A DNA stretch of 64,000 bases from positions 124,001 through 188,000 of the forward strand of contig NZ_CP125647.1 of assembly GCF_030053135.1 (NCBI RefSeq), in the 5' to 3' direction. Below the pieces are notes generated by a model. It searched no databases. It saw only the letters and a list, made by a program, of their open reading frames with translations, and had not been told where the DNA came from. Both the position numbers and the translations under genes were made by a program. The stretch's first letter is position 1. Each line of letters begins with the position of its first letter. This document shows positions 19,134 to 28,420 of this stretch, piece after piece. The stretch comes from Rhizobium sp. BT04. GTDB lineage: Bacteria; Pseudomonadota; Alphaproteobacteria; Rhizobiales; Rhizobiaceae.

Positions 19134-20060
19134 ATGTTCGGAGAAATCGAGGGTACGGGGTTTGAGGTTCTCGACCCGCGCTTTGAAAACTGCTTCGTCG
19201 GCCATGCCCGCGTCGAGCGGCTTTGGACGGGCGGCCGCTGGCTGGAGGGACCGGCCTGGTTTGCCGCCGGGCGGTATCTGGTCTTCTCGGATATTCCCAA
19301 CAATCGCATGATGCGCTACGACGATACCAGCGGGCAGACCTCGGTGTTCCGCTCGCCCAGCAACAACTCGAACGGCAATACGGTCGACGATCAGGGACGG
19401 TTGATCACCTGCGAGCATCTGACGCGCCGGGTCACACGGACGGATTTCGACGGTGGGATTACCGTGCTGGCCGATCGCATTGCCGGCAAACGGCTCAATT
19501 CTCCGAACGACGTTACCGTCAAATCCGACGGGACGATCTGGTTCACCGACCCGAGCTACGGCATTCTCCACGATTATGAGGGCGATTACGGCGAAGAGGA
19601 AATCGGCGGATGCCATGTCTACCGGCATGATCCGGCAACAGGCGCGACCGAGCAGATGACCTCCGATTTCATCAAGCCGAACGGGCTGGCTTTCTCACCT
19701 GATGAGACCGTTCTCTACATTGCCGACACCGGGGCCTCGCACCTGCCGGGCGGTCCGCGGCATATAAGAAAGCTCGCAGTATCAGGCGATGGAAAGCTGA
19801 CCGATCTCGGTGTTTTCGCCGAATGCACCTCAGGCTTTTTCGACGGCTTTCGCGTCGACCGGAAGGGAAGAATATGGGCGAGCGCCGGTGATGGCGTGCA
19901 CGCCTATGACCCGGATGGCACCCTGCTCGGCAAGATCCATATTCCCGAGATCGTCTCCAATGTCGCCTTCGCAGGCGAGAAACTGAACCGCCTCTTCATC
20001 ACCGCGACCACGTCTCTTTATGCTGTTTATCTCACGGCCAACGGATCGAGACCCGGGTAA
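19134..20060 (+). CDS. SMP-30/gluconolactonase family protein
   Basis: A 308-residue six-bladed beta-propeller. Family segments include LEGPAWFAAGRYLVFSDIPNNRMMRYD (metal-ligand Glu), LNSPNDVTVKSDGTIWFTDPSYGI (Asn/Asp ligands) and IKPNGLAFSPDETVLYIADT. Such enzymes hydrolyse aldono-lactones to aldonates. Here it would supply gluconate or idonate from their lactones. There is no signal peptide, so it is cytosolic. GAGGAAG lies four bases before the ATG. A LacI-type operator lies just upstream. Confidence 0.9.
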   Translation: MFGEIEGTGFEVLDPRFENCFVGHARVERLWTGGRWLEGPAWFAAGRYLVFSDIPNNRMMRYDDTSGQTSVFRSPSNNSNGNTVDDQGRLITCEHLTRRVTRTDFDGGITVLADRIAGKRLNSPNDVTVKSDGTIWFTDPSYGILHDYEGDYGEEEIGGCHVYRHDPATGATEQMTSDFIKPNGLAFSPDETVLYIADTGASHLPGGPRHIRKLAVSGDGKLTDLGVFAECTSGFFDGFRVDRKGRIWASAGDGVHAYDPDGTLLGKIHIPEIVSNVAFAGEKLNRLFITATTSLYAVYLTANGSRPG

Positions 20061-20068
20061 TCGCCGAG

Positions 20069-20098
20069 CAGAGGCTGCCCTTCCAGGCAGCCGCTCTG
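20069..20098. terminator. Hairpin between convergent lactonase and VWA genes
   Basis: The stem GGCTGCC / GGCAGCC with loop CTTCCA is extended by CAGA / TCTG around a small bulge. It is located between two convergent stop codons and has no clear T-run. Confidence 0.6.
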
Positions 20099-20124
20099 TT
20101 GGGAACTGACGATGCGATCAGTCT

Positions 20125-22245
20125 TCACCGTTGGCTGAGGCCGTCGGCCAGCCTGATGAGGCCGAGGAAATCCGATCGGTAGCCGAAGGTGTCCGTTCCC
20201 CGCGATGCCGCGGCGAGATCAGCAACCGCCTGATAGGAATAGGCATCGACGGCGGCGATGCGGCTCAGTTTCTGGCCGAAGGCGGCGACCGCCACCGAGA
20301 AGCGCACATCCTGGGGCGCGGCATCGATGGTGGCGACCGTGTTGCTGTTGCCGACCGGCGTGGTGATGAGGGCGCTCTTGTCTTCGCCCGGCCGCTTGTA
20401 GCGCATCTTGACGAAGGCAAGCTCGCCTCCATGCGCCTTATCCGATGTCGCGGCGGGCGCCTTGTCGGCCGTGCCGTAACGCAGGTCGTCATTCATCACC
20501 GCGGGACTTCCCTTCGGCGTGATCTCGTAGATTGCCGTGACGCTGTGGCCGGAACCGATATCGCCGGCGTCGACGCGGTCATTGTTGAAATCCTCGCGGT
20601 TGAGGGCCCGCGTCTCGTAGCCGATCAGGCGGTATTCGGCGATCCGTTCCGGGTTGAATTCGACCTGGAACTTGACGTCCTTGGCGATCGGAAACAGCGT
20701 CGAGCCGGCTTCTTCGACCAGTGTCTTCTGCGCCTCCGCCAGAGTGTCGATATAGGCCGCACTGCCATTGCCGTTCTGGGCCAGCGCCTGCATCAGGGAA
20801 TCGTTGAGATTGCCCCGCCCGAAGCCGAGAACAGTGAGGAAGATGCCGTCCTTGCGCTTCTCTTCGATGATGCGCTTCAGATCCTCGTCGCTCGACGGAC
20901 CGACATTGAAGTCGCCGTCGGTCGCCAGCATCACCCGGTTAACACCGTCCTTGACGAAGGCCTGTTTGGCAAGATCGTAGGCCGCCGCGATGCCTTCGGC
21001 GCCGCCGGTCGAGCCGCCCGGCTCCAACTTGTCGATTGCCGAGAGGATCTTCGATTTCTCCGCCACCCGCGTCGGCTCAAGCACCGTGCCGGCATTGCCG
21101 GCATAGGTGACAATCGAGACGGTATCGTCGGGTTTCAGCCTGTTGACCAGCAGCCGGAAGGCGCTCTTCAAAAGCGGCAGCTTGTCCGGCTCGTCCATCG
21201 ACCCCGAGACGTCGATCAGGAAGACCAGATTGGCGTGCGGCACGGTCGCCGGCGCGATGTCATAGCCCTTGATCGCCACATGCAGCAATTCCGTATCGTG
21301 ATTCCACGGGGTCGGCATCACAGTCACCGTCGCCTTGAAGGGCTGGTCGGCTTTGTCAGGACCCGGCCAGTCATAGGGGAAATAATTGATCATCTCCTCG
21401 ACGCGAACCGATTGCGGATCGGGCAGCGCGCCGCCCGTCAGCGACCTGCGAACGAAGGAATAGGAGGCGCTGTCGACATCGGCGGAGAAGGTCGAGACCG
21501 GATCGGTCGCCACGCTCTTGATCGGATTTGCCGCGGCATTGGCAAAGCGTTCGCGATCAGCTTCGACTTGAATCTGTACACGCCCTTCCCCAGGTGGAAC
21601 AGGCGAGGGGGCGACCGCCATCGGTTCGGCGAACTGTTGCTGGGAGGCAATGCCGGGAGCGGCCGGCGCGGCGCGCTTGGCCGCGCCGAGTGCCGCAGCG
21701 GAGCCCTCGGACTTGTTCGTCAGAGTAGCGATCTCGCCGGCATCGAATTCAGACGTCTGCGGCGCAACGGGTTTCGCGGCAGTCTGCTGCTCCTTGTCCT
21801 GGAGGACTTGGGCACTATCGGTCGCCGATGATTGAGCCGGCCGATTCTCTTCGGCCGGCGCCTCAGAAAGTTGAGGTGCGACCGTGGCGGGCTCAGCCGG
21901 CTTCGGCGCACTATTTTGCGAAACATTGTCAGCGAGCTTTTCCTGGTCGACGATCGGCAATCCGCCGCGGCTCAGCTCGAAGGTGAGATACCCGGCGACG
22001 GGAATGACGAGCAGCGTCGCAAGGGCTGAACCGGCGAGGAATTTCTTGTTCATGGCAGGGCTCCATATCCAGTTGATGATGGAGCTTTGACGCCAGCCCT
22101 TCGCATTTCCTTGGGGCGCCGGCGCATTATTTTCCGCGGTGTCGAAGGCCTGCATCGCCGCGGCAAGCGCACGCGCGCGCGCCTCCGGATCGGCTGCCGG
22201 CGGTGTCAGGCGGGAGAGCTTTTCCAGTTCCTTGTCCACGGTCAT
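20125..22245 (-). CDS. VWA-domain membrane protein, YfbK-like, partner of ECF sigma factor
   Basis: A 706-residue protein. Residues 1-65 are cytosolic and anti-sigma-like. One membrane helix (about 69-90) follows, then an Ala/Pro-rich linker (about 100-225), a vWF-associated N-terminal segment (about 230-330), and a VWA domain with the MIDAS motif DVSGS at 345-349 plus LATDGDFNVG. The C-terminal DUF3520-type region follows. Its ATG overlaps the sigma factor stop (ATGA). The layout suggests a membrane-anchored anti-sigma with a metal-binding adhesion domain outside. That role is inference; YfbK family proteins are poorly characterised. Confidence 0.85.
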   Translation of the reverse strand: MTVDKELEKLSRLTPPAADPEARARALAAAMQAFDTAENNAPAPQGNAKGWRQSSIINWIWSPAMNKKFLAGSALATLLVIPVAGYLTFELSRGGLPIVDQEKLADNVSQNSAPKPAEPATVAPQLSEAPAEENRPAQSSATDSAQVLQDKEQQTAAKPVAPQTSEFDAGEIATLTNKSEGSAAALGAAKRAAPAAPGIASQQQFAEPMAVAPSPVPPGEGRVQIQVEADRERFANAAANPIKSVATDPVSTFSADVDSASYSFVRRSLTGGALPDPQSVRVEEMINYFPYDWPGPDKADQPFKATVTVMPTPWNHDTELLHVAIKGYDIAPATVPHANLVFLIDVSGSMDEPDKLPLLKSAFRLLVNRLKPDDTVSIVTYAGNAGTVLEPTRVAEKSKILSAIDKLEPGGSTGGAEGIAAAYDLAKQAFVKDGVNRVMLATDGDFNVGPSSDEDLKRIIEEKRKDGIFLTVLGFGRGNLNDSLMQALAQNGNGSAAYIDTLAEAQKTLVEEAGSTLFPIAKDVKFQVEFNPERIAEYRLIGYETRALNREDFNNDRVDAGDIGSGHSVTAIYEITPKGSPAVMNDDLRYGTADKAPAATSDKAHGGELAFVKMRYKRPGEDKSALITTPVGNSNTVATIDAAPQDVRFSVAVAAFGQKLSRIAAVDAYSYQAVADLAAASRGTDTFGYRSDFLGLIRLADGLSQR

Positions 22246-22766
22246 ACCTCTTCCTTGCCGAGCACTGTTTTCAGCCTCTTGCGCGCCTCATGAACCTGCC
22301 AGGACACGGTCGCCTCCGAGCAGCCCATGACATCGGCGGCCGCGGAATGGCTGAGGCCTTCGCCGTAAACCAGCAGCACGGCGTCGCATTGCCGTTCCGG
22401 CAAAGCGCGCACGGCGGCCCATAATTCGCTCGACAGTTCGTCGTCATTTCCATCAGGTGCATCCGGCTGCGGTTCAGCGGCGTAAGCGCGAAATGCATGC
22501 TCTTCCCGGGCAAGCTTACGCCTATGGTCGCGGGCAGCGTTAAGCGTCAGCGTATAGAGCCAGGTCCTGAAGCGGCTGGCGCCACGAAAGCTGCGGATGG
22601 CGGCGCCGAGCTTGACGCAGACCTCCTGGGCGATGTCGTCGGCATCCGTGGAACTGCCCGACCAGCGCCACGCCGTCGCGTGGACGAAGTCATAATGGCG
22701 CGAGACCAGTTGCCCGAAGGCCTCCCGGTCGCCGCCCTGCGCTCGTTCTATGAGCTCCGCATCCAA
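22242..22766 (-). CDS. ECF-family RNA polymerase sigma factor
   Basis: A 174-residue sigma-70 family member. Region 2 spans about residues 10-75 (FGQLVSRHYDFVHATAWRW...ADDIAQEVCVKLG), and region 4 spans about 115-165 (ALPERQCDAVLLVYGEGLSHSAAADVMGCSEATVSWQVHEARKRLK). It is cotranslated with the VWA-domain protein, which is probably its regulator. The regulon is unknown. Transcription starts in the 263-base gap shared with the divergent esterase gene. Confidence 0.92.
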   Translation of the reverse strand: MDAELIERAQGGDREAFGQLVSRHYDFVHATAWRWSGSSTDADDIAQEVCVKLGAAIRSFRGASRFRTWLYTLTLNAARDHRRKLAREEHAFRAYAAEPQPDAPDGNDDELSSELWAAVRALPERQCDAVLLVYGEGLSHSAAADVMGCSEATVSWQVHEARKRLKTVLGKEEV

Positions 22767-23029
22767 TTGCGCACCTACCCCAAGCCATCCGGCACGATGT
22801 TATTTCGAGATTGAGACGTTTCTCCGATGGCTTTCCTTGGGTCGGCGACGAAAAAATTATCAGATTTTTTGAAAAAGCGGCGAAGCCTGGAAATACAGGG
22901 TCAAATAATGAAGCGTCGCGACATCCTTGGGTCGCGGCCAGACAGATTGCCTCCGACGCAAAGGCGCATGATAAGCGCAGAGTCGGCCAGGGACATGGAT
23001 CTTCGTGTCCCAAATCGAAAGGACCCTGC

Positions 23030-23941
23030 ATGTCCGCTCCCACGGCTATGCCCACCGAAAAGGGCATCCTGCAATTTCTCGAGATCTGCGATAGCTTCTA
23101 TCCCGCCGACGCCGTCGAAGCGTCGGTCGAGCAGCAGCGGCATTGGTACGATGCTCTGTGCGCGCGCTTCGACCGCCCGCTGCCCCCTGATATGATCTTT
23201 GCGGACGGCATGGTCCAGCGCATCCCGATCCGGCGCTACCGGCCGCGCAAAATCCACACCCGGACCGTTCTGCTCTATCTTCATGGCGGCGGTTTCGTCG
23301 TCGGTTCGCTGGAGAGCCATCACGCCATCTGCGCGGAGATCGCCGATTTTGTCGGTGCGGAACTCGTTTCCGTCGATTACCGGCTGGCCCCCGAATATCG
23401 CTGGCCGGCGCAGACGGATGACGGCTTCGCGGTGTTGAAGCATCTGCTTTCCGCCAACAACAAAGTCGTGCTGATCGGCGACAGCGCCGGCGGCAATCTG
23501 GCGGCGGGCCTCGCCTTGCGGGCACGCGACGAGGACCTATCCGGCATCGTCGGCCAGGTTTTGATCTATCCGGCGCTCGGCGGTGACCTCGATGCGGGCT
23601 CCTATGTCGAGATGGCTAAGGCGCCTGGCCTGACGACGGCCGATGTCGCCTATTATCGCGAGATCCTGCAGGCGCCGGCAAGCAATGAGATCGCAGAACC
23701 GCTGCGTGCATCTTCGGTTGCCGGGCTGCCGCCGGCCTTCATCACCGTCGCGCATTTCGATCCGCTCCGAGACGATGGCCGGCACTATGCCACCCGGCTT
23801 GCAGCGGCAGGGGTCGAGGTCTGGTTTCGGGAGGAGCCGCAGATGGTGCATGCCTGGCTGCGCGCCCGCCACATGAGCGAGGGCGCAGGCGACGGTTTCC
23901 GCGCCGTTTGCGAGGCCGTCCGGCACTTCGCGGTGCCCTGA
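23030..23941 (+). CDS. Alpha/beta hydrolase, HSL-type esterase
   Basis: A 303-residue hydrolase of the hormone-sensitive lipase group. Oxyanion motif HGGG at 85-88, nucleophile Ser152 in GDSAGGN, the Asp in HFDPLRDDG and the His in QMVHAWL complete the triad. ATG 23030 has AAAGGA six bases upstream and begins a normal-length family member; the frame extends further upstream without homology. It probably cleaves short-chain esters in the cytosol. It ends three bases before the convergent CocE-type gene. Confidence 0.88.
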   Translation: MSAPTAMPTEKGILQFLEICDSFYPADAVEASVEQQRHWYDALCARFDRPLPPDMIFADGMVQRIPIRRYRPRKIHTRTVLLYLHGGGFVVGSLESHHAICAEIADFVGAELVSVDYRLAPEYRWPAQTDDGFAVLKHLLSANNKVVLIGDSAGGNLAAGLALRARDEDLSGIVGQVLIYPALGGDLDAGSYVEMAKAPGLTTADVAYYREILQAPASNEIAEPLRASSVAGLPPAFITVAHFDPLRDDGRHYATRLAAAGVEVWFREEPQMVHAWLRARHMSEGAGDGFRAVCEAVRHFAVP

Positions 23942-23944
23942 CGA

Positions 23945-25948
23945 TCACATCAGGTCACGCGCAATCCGCTTTTCCGCAAAGTCCTTTTCGAAGATCTGCA
24001 CGTCATCCTCAAAAGCGGTCACCACGGCACTGATGATCCACTCGGTCCTGGTGCAAGCAATCTGCGCGGTCGCAACGGTGCGCACGAACCACTCCGCCCG
24101 GCGCATGTCGCAGATCCAGGTCGACGTCCCGGTCATCGACAGCGGATCGTCGGGTGAAATCGACCAGATTTCCTCCCGCAATTGCCGGGTCGAGAGACCT
24201 GTCGCAGGGTGTTCGGTGAGCCCGGTATCCTCGTGGATGTGATATTCCGTTCGATTGGCTGAGAGGTCGCGGACCACCTGCCGCTTCGTCGCGGCGGCCG
24301 CGTGCTCGATGTATTTCGGCAGCGGATCGGGATTGGCCGGTTCCTTGATGTCGATCCGCTGGTGCTCGCCGAGCATCGGCAGCCCCAGGCCGAGTGCCGC
24401 GATATCGACCTCGATGCCCTCGTCATCAGGCGGCGGCAGGATCATCGGCCAATAGGCGGTGGAAAGCGAAAGGCGGATGCGATGCCCCTTGCGGAAGCGA
24501 TAACCGCAGGCATCGAGCACGAGCCGGATCGACACTCGCTCGCCCGGTATCAGCGGTTTGGGATCCGTATTGCCGTCCCGGTGGGTGAGATTGACGACGC
24601 CGAAGGCGACACGCATTGCCGTGCCATCCGGATGGACGTCGATGAGCCGGGCACAGAGGTTTCCGCCCGCCGCCCGGGAGCGCAGTGCAAGCGTCAGCAC
24701 CGGCCGGCCGAGATAGTCGTAATCGCCGGCAAGTGGCATCGTATCGAAGACCAGCGAGCCGGCATCGTCCGAGCGTTGATCGATCGCCATTTCGGCGTCG
24801 GGCTTCAGCGTGAAATATTCACCGGATGCCGTCCCGGTGTCGAGCGGAGAGCGGAGATAGACGGGATGTTCGGGCGCGTGCGGAATCGGCATGCCTTCCG
24901 TCAGCTTGCCGAACTGCTCGACATAGAAGCACTGCATCTGTGGCGGCGACCAGACGTCCTTGGCGACCCAGAAACCCGGATCGCTGTTACGTCGCGGGGC
25001 AGGGCGGACGGAATCGAGAATATAGGCGCGGGCCTGCGGCAAGGTGTCGATGCCATTGTCCTCGCCACGCAGCCATTTGTTCCACCAGGCGATTGCTTCG
25101 CCATGGAAATCCATGCGCGGCTTCGGCCAGGCGAAATGCGGATATTTGTGAACCCAGGGGCCGATCAGTGCCTTTGCCTTGCTGCCCAGGCCCTCGACCG
25201 CCATCAGAGGCGTATTGCGATAGCCGTCGGCCCAGCCCGCAATGACCAGCGTCGGGATTTCGACGCGGGAAAAATCCTCTGAGATCGAGCCATGACGCCA
25301 GAAATCATCGCGCCGCTGGTGGACCAGCCAGTCCTCCATGAAGAAGGGTTCGCCCGCCAGGCGTTCCAGCCACATCTCCTTCCAGCGCTCGCCGGCAAGT
25401 GCTGGATCGGGCGGACGCGACTGGTAACCGAGCATCGTCGCCGCCCAGGAGAGCTGGGCGGAGAGATGGCAGCCGTTCTTGTAGTGGATGTCGTCATTGT
25501 AGCGGTCGACGGTCGAGGCGATCGAGATGAGGGCCTTGAGCGCCGGCGGGCGCAATGCCGCGACCTGCAGGCTGTTGAAACCGCCCCAGGAGATGCCCAT
25601 CATGCCGACCGCGCCGTTCGACCATGGCTGCGCGGCAATCCAGGCGATCAGCTCACAGGCATTGGCAAGCTCGCTTTCGGTGTATTCGCCGTCGATGACC
25701 CCGTCGGATTCTCCGGATCCGCGGATATCGACGCGCACGCCGGCAATGCCTGCGGCCGCAAATTCGGGATAGGTCGACTCATCCCTGAGGCAAGTTCCGT
25801 CTCGCTTGCGATAGGGCAGGAATTCGAAGACGGCAGGAACGGGATCTTCCCTAGCGCCATCCGGCATCCAGATGCGCGCGGCAAGCCGCGTCCCATCCTT
25901 CAGCGTAATCCATTCATTCTCGATGGTGGTGAAGCCGCGCGAGGTCAT
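23945..25948 (-). CDS. CocE/NonD-type hydrolase (X-Pro dipeptidyl-peptidase S15 family)
   Basis: A 667-residue serine hydrolase. The nucleophile elbow is GMMGISWGGFNSL, the Asp segment DIRGSGESDGV and the cap helices follow. The C-terminal half has the jelly-roll typical of CocE and PepX (residues about 360 onward). ATG 25948 is preferred because AGGGA lies six bases before it. It is the last gene of the leftward carnitine-type operon, 20 bases after the transporter ATPase. CocE relatives hydrolyse esters or amides, so an acyl-betaine or betaine-amide substrate is a reasonable guess, not proven. Confidence 0.85.
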   Translation of the reverse strand: MTSRGFTTIENEWITLKDGTRLAARIWMPDGAREDPVPAVFEFLPYRKRDGTCLRDESTYPEFAAAGIAGVRVDIRGSGESDGVIDGEYTESELANACELIAWIAAQPWSNGAVGMMGISWGGFNSLQVAALRPPALKALISIASTVDRYNDDIHYKNGCHLSAQLSWAATMLGYQSRPPDPALAGERWKEMWLERLAGEPFFMEDWLVHQRRDDFWRHGSISEDFSRVEIPTLVIAGWADGYRNTPLMAVEGLGSKAKALIGPWVHKYPHFAWPKPRMDFHGEAIAWWNKWLRGEDNGIDTLPQARAYILDSVRPAPRRNSDPGFWVAKDVWSPPQMQCFYVEQFGKLTEGMPIPHAPEHPVYLRSPLDTGTASGEYFTLKPDAEMAIDQRSDDAGSLVFDTMPLAGDYDYLGRPVLTLALRSRAAGGNLCARLIDVHPDGTAMRVAFGVVNLTHRDGNTDPKPLIPGERVSIRLVLDACGYRFRKGHRIRLSLSTAYWPMILPPPDDEGIEVDIAALGLGLPMLGEHQRIDIKEPANPDPLPKYIEHAAAATKRQVVRDLSANRTEYHIHEDTGLTEHPATGLSTRQLREEIWSISPDDPLSMTGTSTWICDMRRAEWFVRTVATAQIACTRTEWIISAVVTAFEDDVQIFEKDFAEKRIARDLM

Positions 25949-25968
25949 GCTCATTCCCTAGTGTACAT

Positions 25969-27600
25969 TCAGTTGCCCGCGCTTTCCATGCGCCGCGTGG
26001 CGAGCACCCGTTCCAGCCAGCCGATTTCCATCTCCGGTACGGATTTCAGGAGCAAATCGGTGTAGTCGTCAAAGGGCGGCGACAGCGCCGTCGATTTCGG
26101 GCCGAAGCGCACCAGCTTGCCGCGATGCATCACCGCCACGCTGTCGGCGATCGCCCGGACGATGGCGATGTCGTGGGTGATGAATATATAGGACAGCTGC
26201 TCTTCCTCCTGCAGGCGCAGCAGCAACTTAAGGATGCCCTCCGCCACCAGCGGATCGAGCGCCGAAGTCGGCTCGTCGCAGAGGATGAGTTCGGGCTTGG
26301 CGGCCAGCGCTCTGGCGATCGCCACGCGCTGCTTCTGGCCGCCGGAGAGTTCGGCCGGGTAGCGATCGACGAAGCCGTTGCCCATTTCGATCTGGTCGAG
26401 CAATTCCTTGACCCGCGCGGTCTTCTCGGCGCCTCTGAGGCCATAGTAGAAAGTCAGCGGGCGGCCGATGATGTCACGAACCGTCTGCCGCGGGTTCATC
26501 GCCGTATCGGCCATCTGGTAGATCAACTGGATTCGCCTGAGGTCGTCGTTCGGCCGGCTCTTCAGACCCGGCATCAGCGGCTTGCCGTCAAAGACGATGC
26601 GCCCGCTGCTCGGCGGCAACAGGCCGGTGATGACGCGCGCCAGGGTCGATTTGCCCGAGCCGGATTCGCCGACCACCGCAAGCGTCTGTCCCTTCGGCAC
26701 ATGCAGCGTGACATCGTGCAGCACTTTGAAGCCGTTGGAATATTCGGCACTGACATTCTCCACCTTGAGAAGTGCCGTGGACTGGTCGGCAGCTTCCTCG
26801 CGATAGGCCTGCCTGACATTGACGAGGGCGCGCGTATAATCCTCCCGCGGTGCCTCGATGATCTGCTGGACGCTGCCATATTCGACTTGTTTGCCATGGC
26901 GCAGGACCATGATGTCGTCGGAAATCTGAGCGACGACGGCGAGGTCGTGGGTAATATAAAGGGCGGCGGTGTGGGTTTCCTCGATCGCATGCTTGATCGC
27001 CGCCAGCACGTCGATCTGCGTGGTGACGTCGAGCGCCGTGGTCGGTTCGTCGAAGACGATCAGTTCGGGATTGGAGCAGAGCGCCATCGCCGTCATCGCC
27101 CGCTGCAGCTGGCCGCCGGAGACCTGGTGGGCAAAACGCTCGCCGAAGCTTTCCGGATTGGGCAGACCCAAAACGCGGAATAGATAAAGGGCACGCTTGC
27201 GCGCCTCTTCCTTGCTCATCAAACCATGTTTGACCGACGCTTCGATCACCTGATCGCCGAGCCTATGCGCCGGATTGAAGGCAGCGGCGGCCGATTGCGC
27301 GACATAGCAGACCCGGGCGCCACGAATCTTTCGGATGCCATTCTTGCCGAGTGCCAGGATATCGGCGCCGGCGAGCCGCACCTCGCCGCCGGTGATTTCC
27401 GCGCCGCCCCGGCCATAGGCGAGCGCGGAGAGGCCGATCGTCGATTTGCCGGCGCCGGATTCGCCGATCAGGCCGAGCACCTTGCCCTTCTGCAGGTCGA
27501 AGGAAACGCCGTCGACGATCGTCACCCGCCTGGGCGGTTCGCCCGGCGGATAGCTGGTGGCTTCGATCTTCAGATTGCGAACGGAAAGAAGCTCAGGCAT
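25969..27600 (-). CDS. Oligopeptide-family ABC transporter ATP-binding protein, two fused ABC domains
   Basis: A 543-residue fusion of DppD- and DppF-like ATPases (GsiA layout). Domain 1 has GESGAGKST, VSGGQLQRAMTAMAL and LIVFDEPTTALD. Domain 2 (from about residue 275) has GESGSGKST, LSGGQKQRVAIARAL and LILCDEPTSALD. It powers the two permeases encoded just upstream, overlapping the DppC-like gene by eight bases. The operon context suggests uptake of carnitine, gamma-butyrobetaine or their conjugates rather than peptides. Confidence 0.9.
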   Translation of the reverse strand: MPELLSVRNLKIEATSYPPGEPPRRVTIVDGVSFDLQKGKVLGLIGESGAGKSTIGLSALAYGRGGAEITGGEVRLAGADILALGKNGIRKIRGARVCYVAQSAAAAFNPAHRLGDQVIEASVKHGLMSKEEARKRALYLFRVLGLPNPESFGERFAHQVSGGQLQRAMTAMALCSNPELIVFDEPTTALDVTTQIDVLAAIKHAIEETHTAALYITHDLAVVAQISDDIMVLRHGKQVEYGSVQQIIEAPREDYTRALVNVRQAYREEAADQSTALLKVENVSAEYSNGFKVLHDVTLHVPKGQTLAVVGESGSGKSTLARVITGLLPPSSGRIVFDGKPLMPGLKSRPNDDLRRIQLIYQMADTAMNPRQTVRDIIGRPLTFYYGLRGAEKTARVKELLDQIEMGNGFVDRYPAELSGGQKQRVAIARALAAKPELILCDEPTSALDPLVAEGILKLLLRLQEEEQLSYIFITHDIAIVRAIADSVAVMHRGKLVRFGPKSTALSPPFDDYTDLLLKSVPEMEIGWLERVLATRRMESAGN

Positions 27601-28420
27601 CGCCGCGCCCTCCCTTGAGGCTGGATGTGCGTTTCAGGAGCCAATCGACGACGAGGTTGACGCAGACGGCAAGCACAGCGATCGCAGTGCCCGGCACAAG
27701 TGCTGCCGATATGCCGAAAATGATGCCGTCCTTGTTGTCCTTGACCATGCCGCCCCAATCGGCCGCGGGCGGCTGAATGCCGAGGCCGAGGAAGGACAGC
27801 GTCGAGAGGAAGAGGATCGAGAAGGCGAAGCGCAGCCCGAACTCGGCCAGCAGCGGCGACAGCGTGTTCGGCAGGATCTCGCGGAAGATGATCCAGAGCT
27901 TGCCTTCGCCGCGCAGCTTGGCCGCCTCGACGAATTCCATCACCGCGACATCGAGTGCCACGGCGCGGCCGAGACGGTAGACGCGGGTGGAATCGAGGAT
28001 CGCCATGACAAGGATCAGCACGATGAGGTTTTGCGGCAGCACCGCAAGCACGACCAGCGCGAAGATCAGCGTCGGGATCGACATCATCAGATCGTTGAAG
28101 CGCGAAAACACCGTGTCGATGATGCCGCGCGAGACGGCAGCGGTGAAGCTCAGAATGATGCCGAGCGAGAAGGAGATGACGGTCGCGGCGGACGAGACCA
28201 GCAGCGTCGTGCGCGCACCGTAGATCAGACGTGAGAGGATGTCGCGGCCGAGATTGTCGAGGCCAAAGACGTAATTCGCGTCGGCAGGCGCCCAGACGTC
28301 GCCGACGACCTGGGTCTCGCCATAAGGAGCGATCCAGGGAGCAAAGATCGCGAAGATGAAGGCGACGGCGATACCGGTCATGCCGATCCAGGCGGTGATG
28401 GGGATGTCTCTCAATCTCAT
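27593..28420 (-). CDS. ABC transporter permease, DppC type
   Basis: A 275-residue inner-membrane protein with the N-terminal helix (WIGMTGIAVAFIFAIFAPWIAPYG) and a BPD_transp_1 domain. The ATPase-docking loop region is EFVEAAKLRGEGKLWIIFREILPNTLSPLLAEF. It overlaps the DppB-like gene start region by four bases and the ATPase gene by eight, so the three are translationally coupled. Confidence 0.9.
   Translation of the reverse strand: MRLRDIPITAWIGMTGIAVAFIFAIFAPWIAPYGETQVVGDVWAPADANYVFGLDNLGRDILSRLIYGARTTLLVSSAATVISFSLGIILSFTAAVSRGIIDTVFSRFNDLMMSIPTLIFALVVLAVLPQNLIVLILVMAILDSTRVYRLGRAVALDVAVMEFVEAAKLRGEGKLWIIFREILPNTLSPLLAEFGLRFAFSILFLSTLSFLGLGIQPPAADWGGMVKDNKDGIIFGISAALVPGTAIAVLAVCVNLVVDWLLKRTSSLKGGRGDA

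Noticed and set aside
20131..21831. Long plus-strand open frame across the VWA gene
   Set aside because: Antisense to a well-supported VWA protein, with no domains and poor start context.
22811..23029. In-frame upstream extension of the HSL-type esterase
   Set aside because: The ATG at 23030 has an ideal ribosome site and gives normal family length. The extension shows no conserved sequence.
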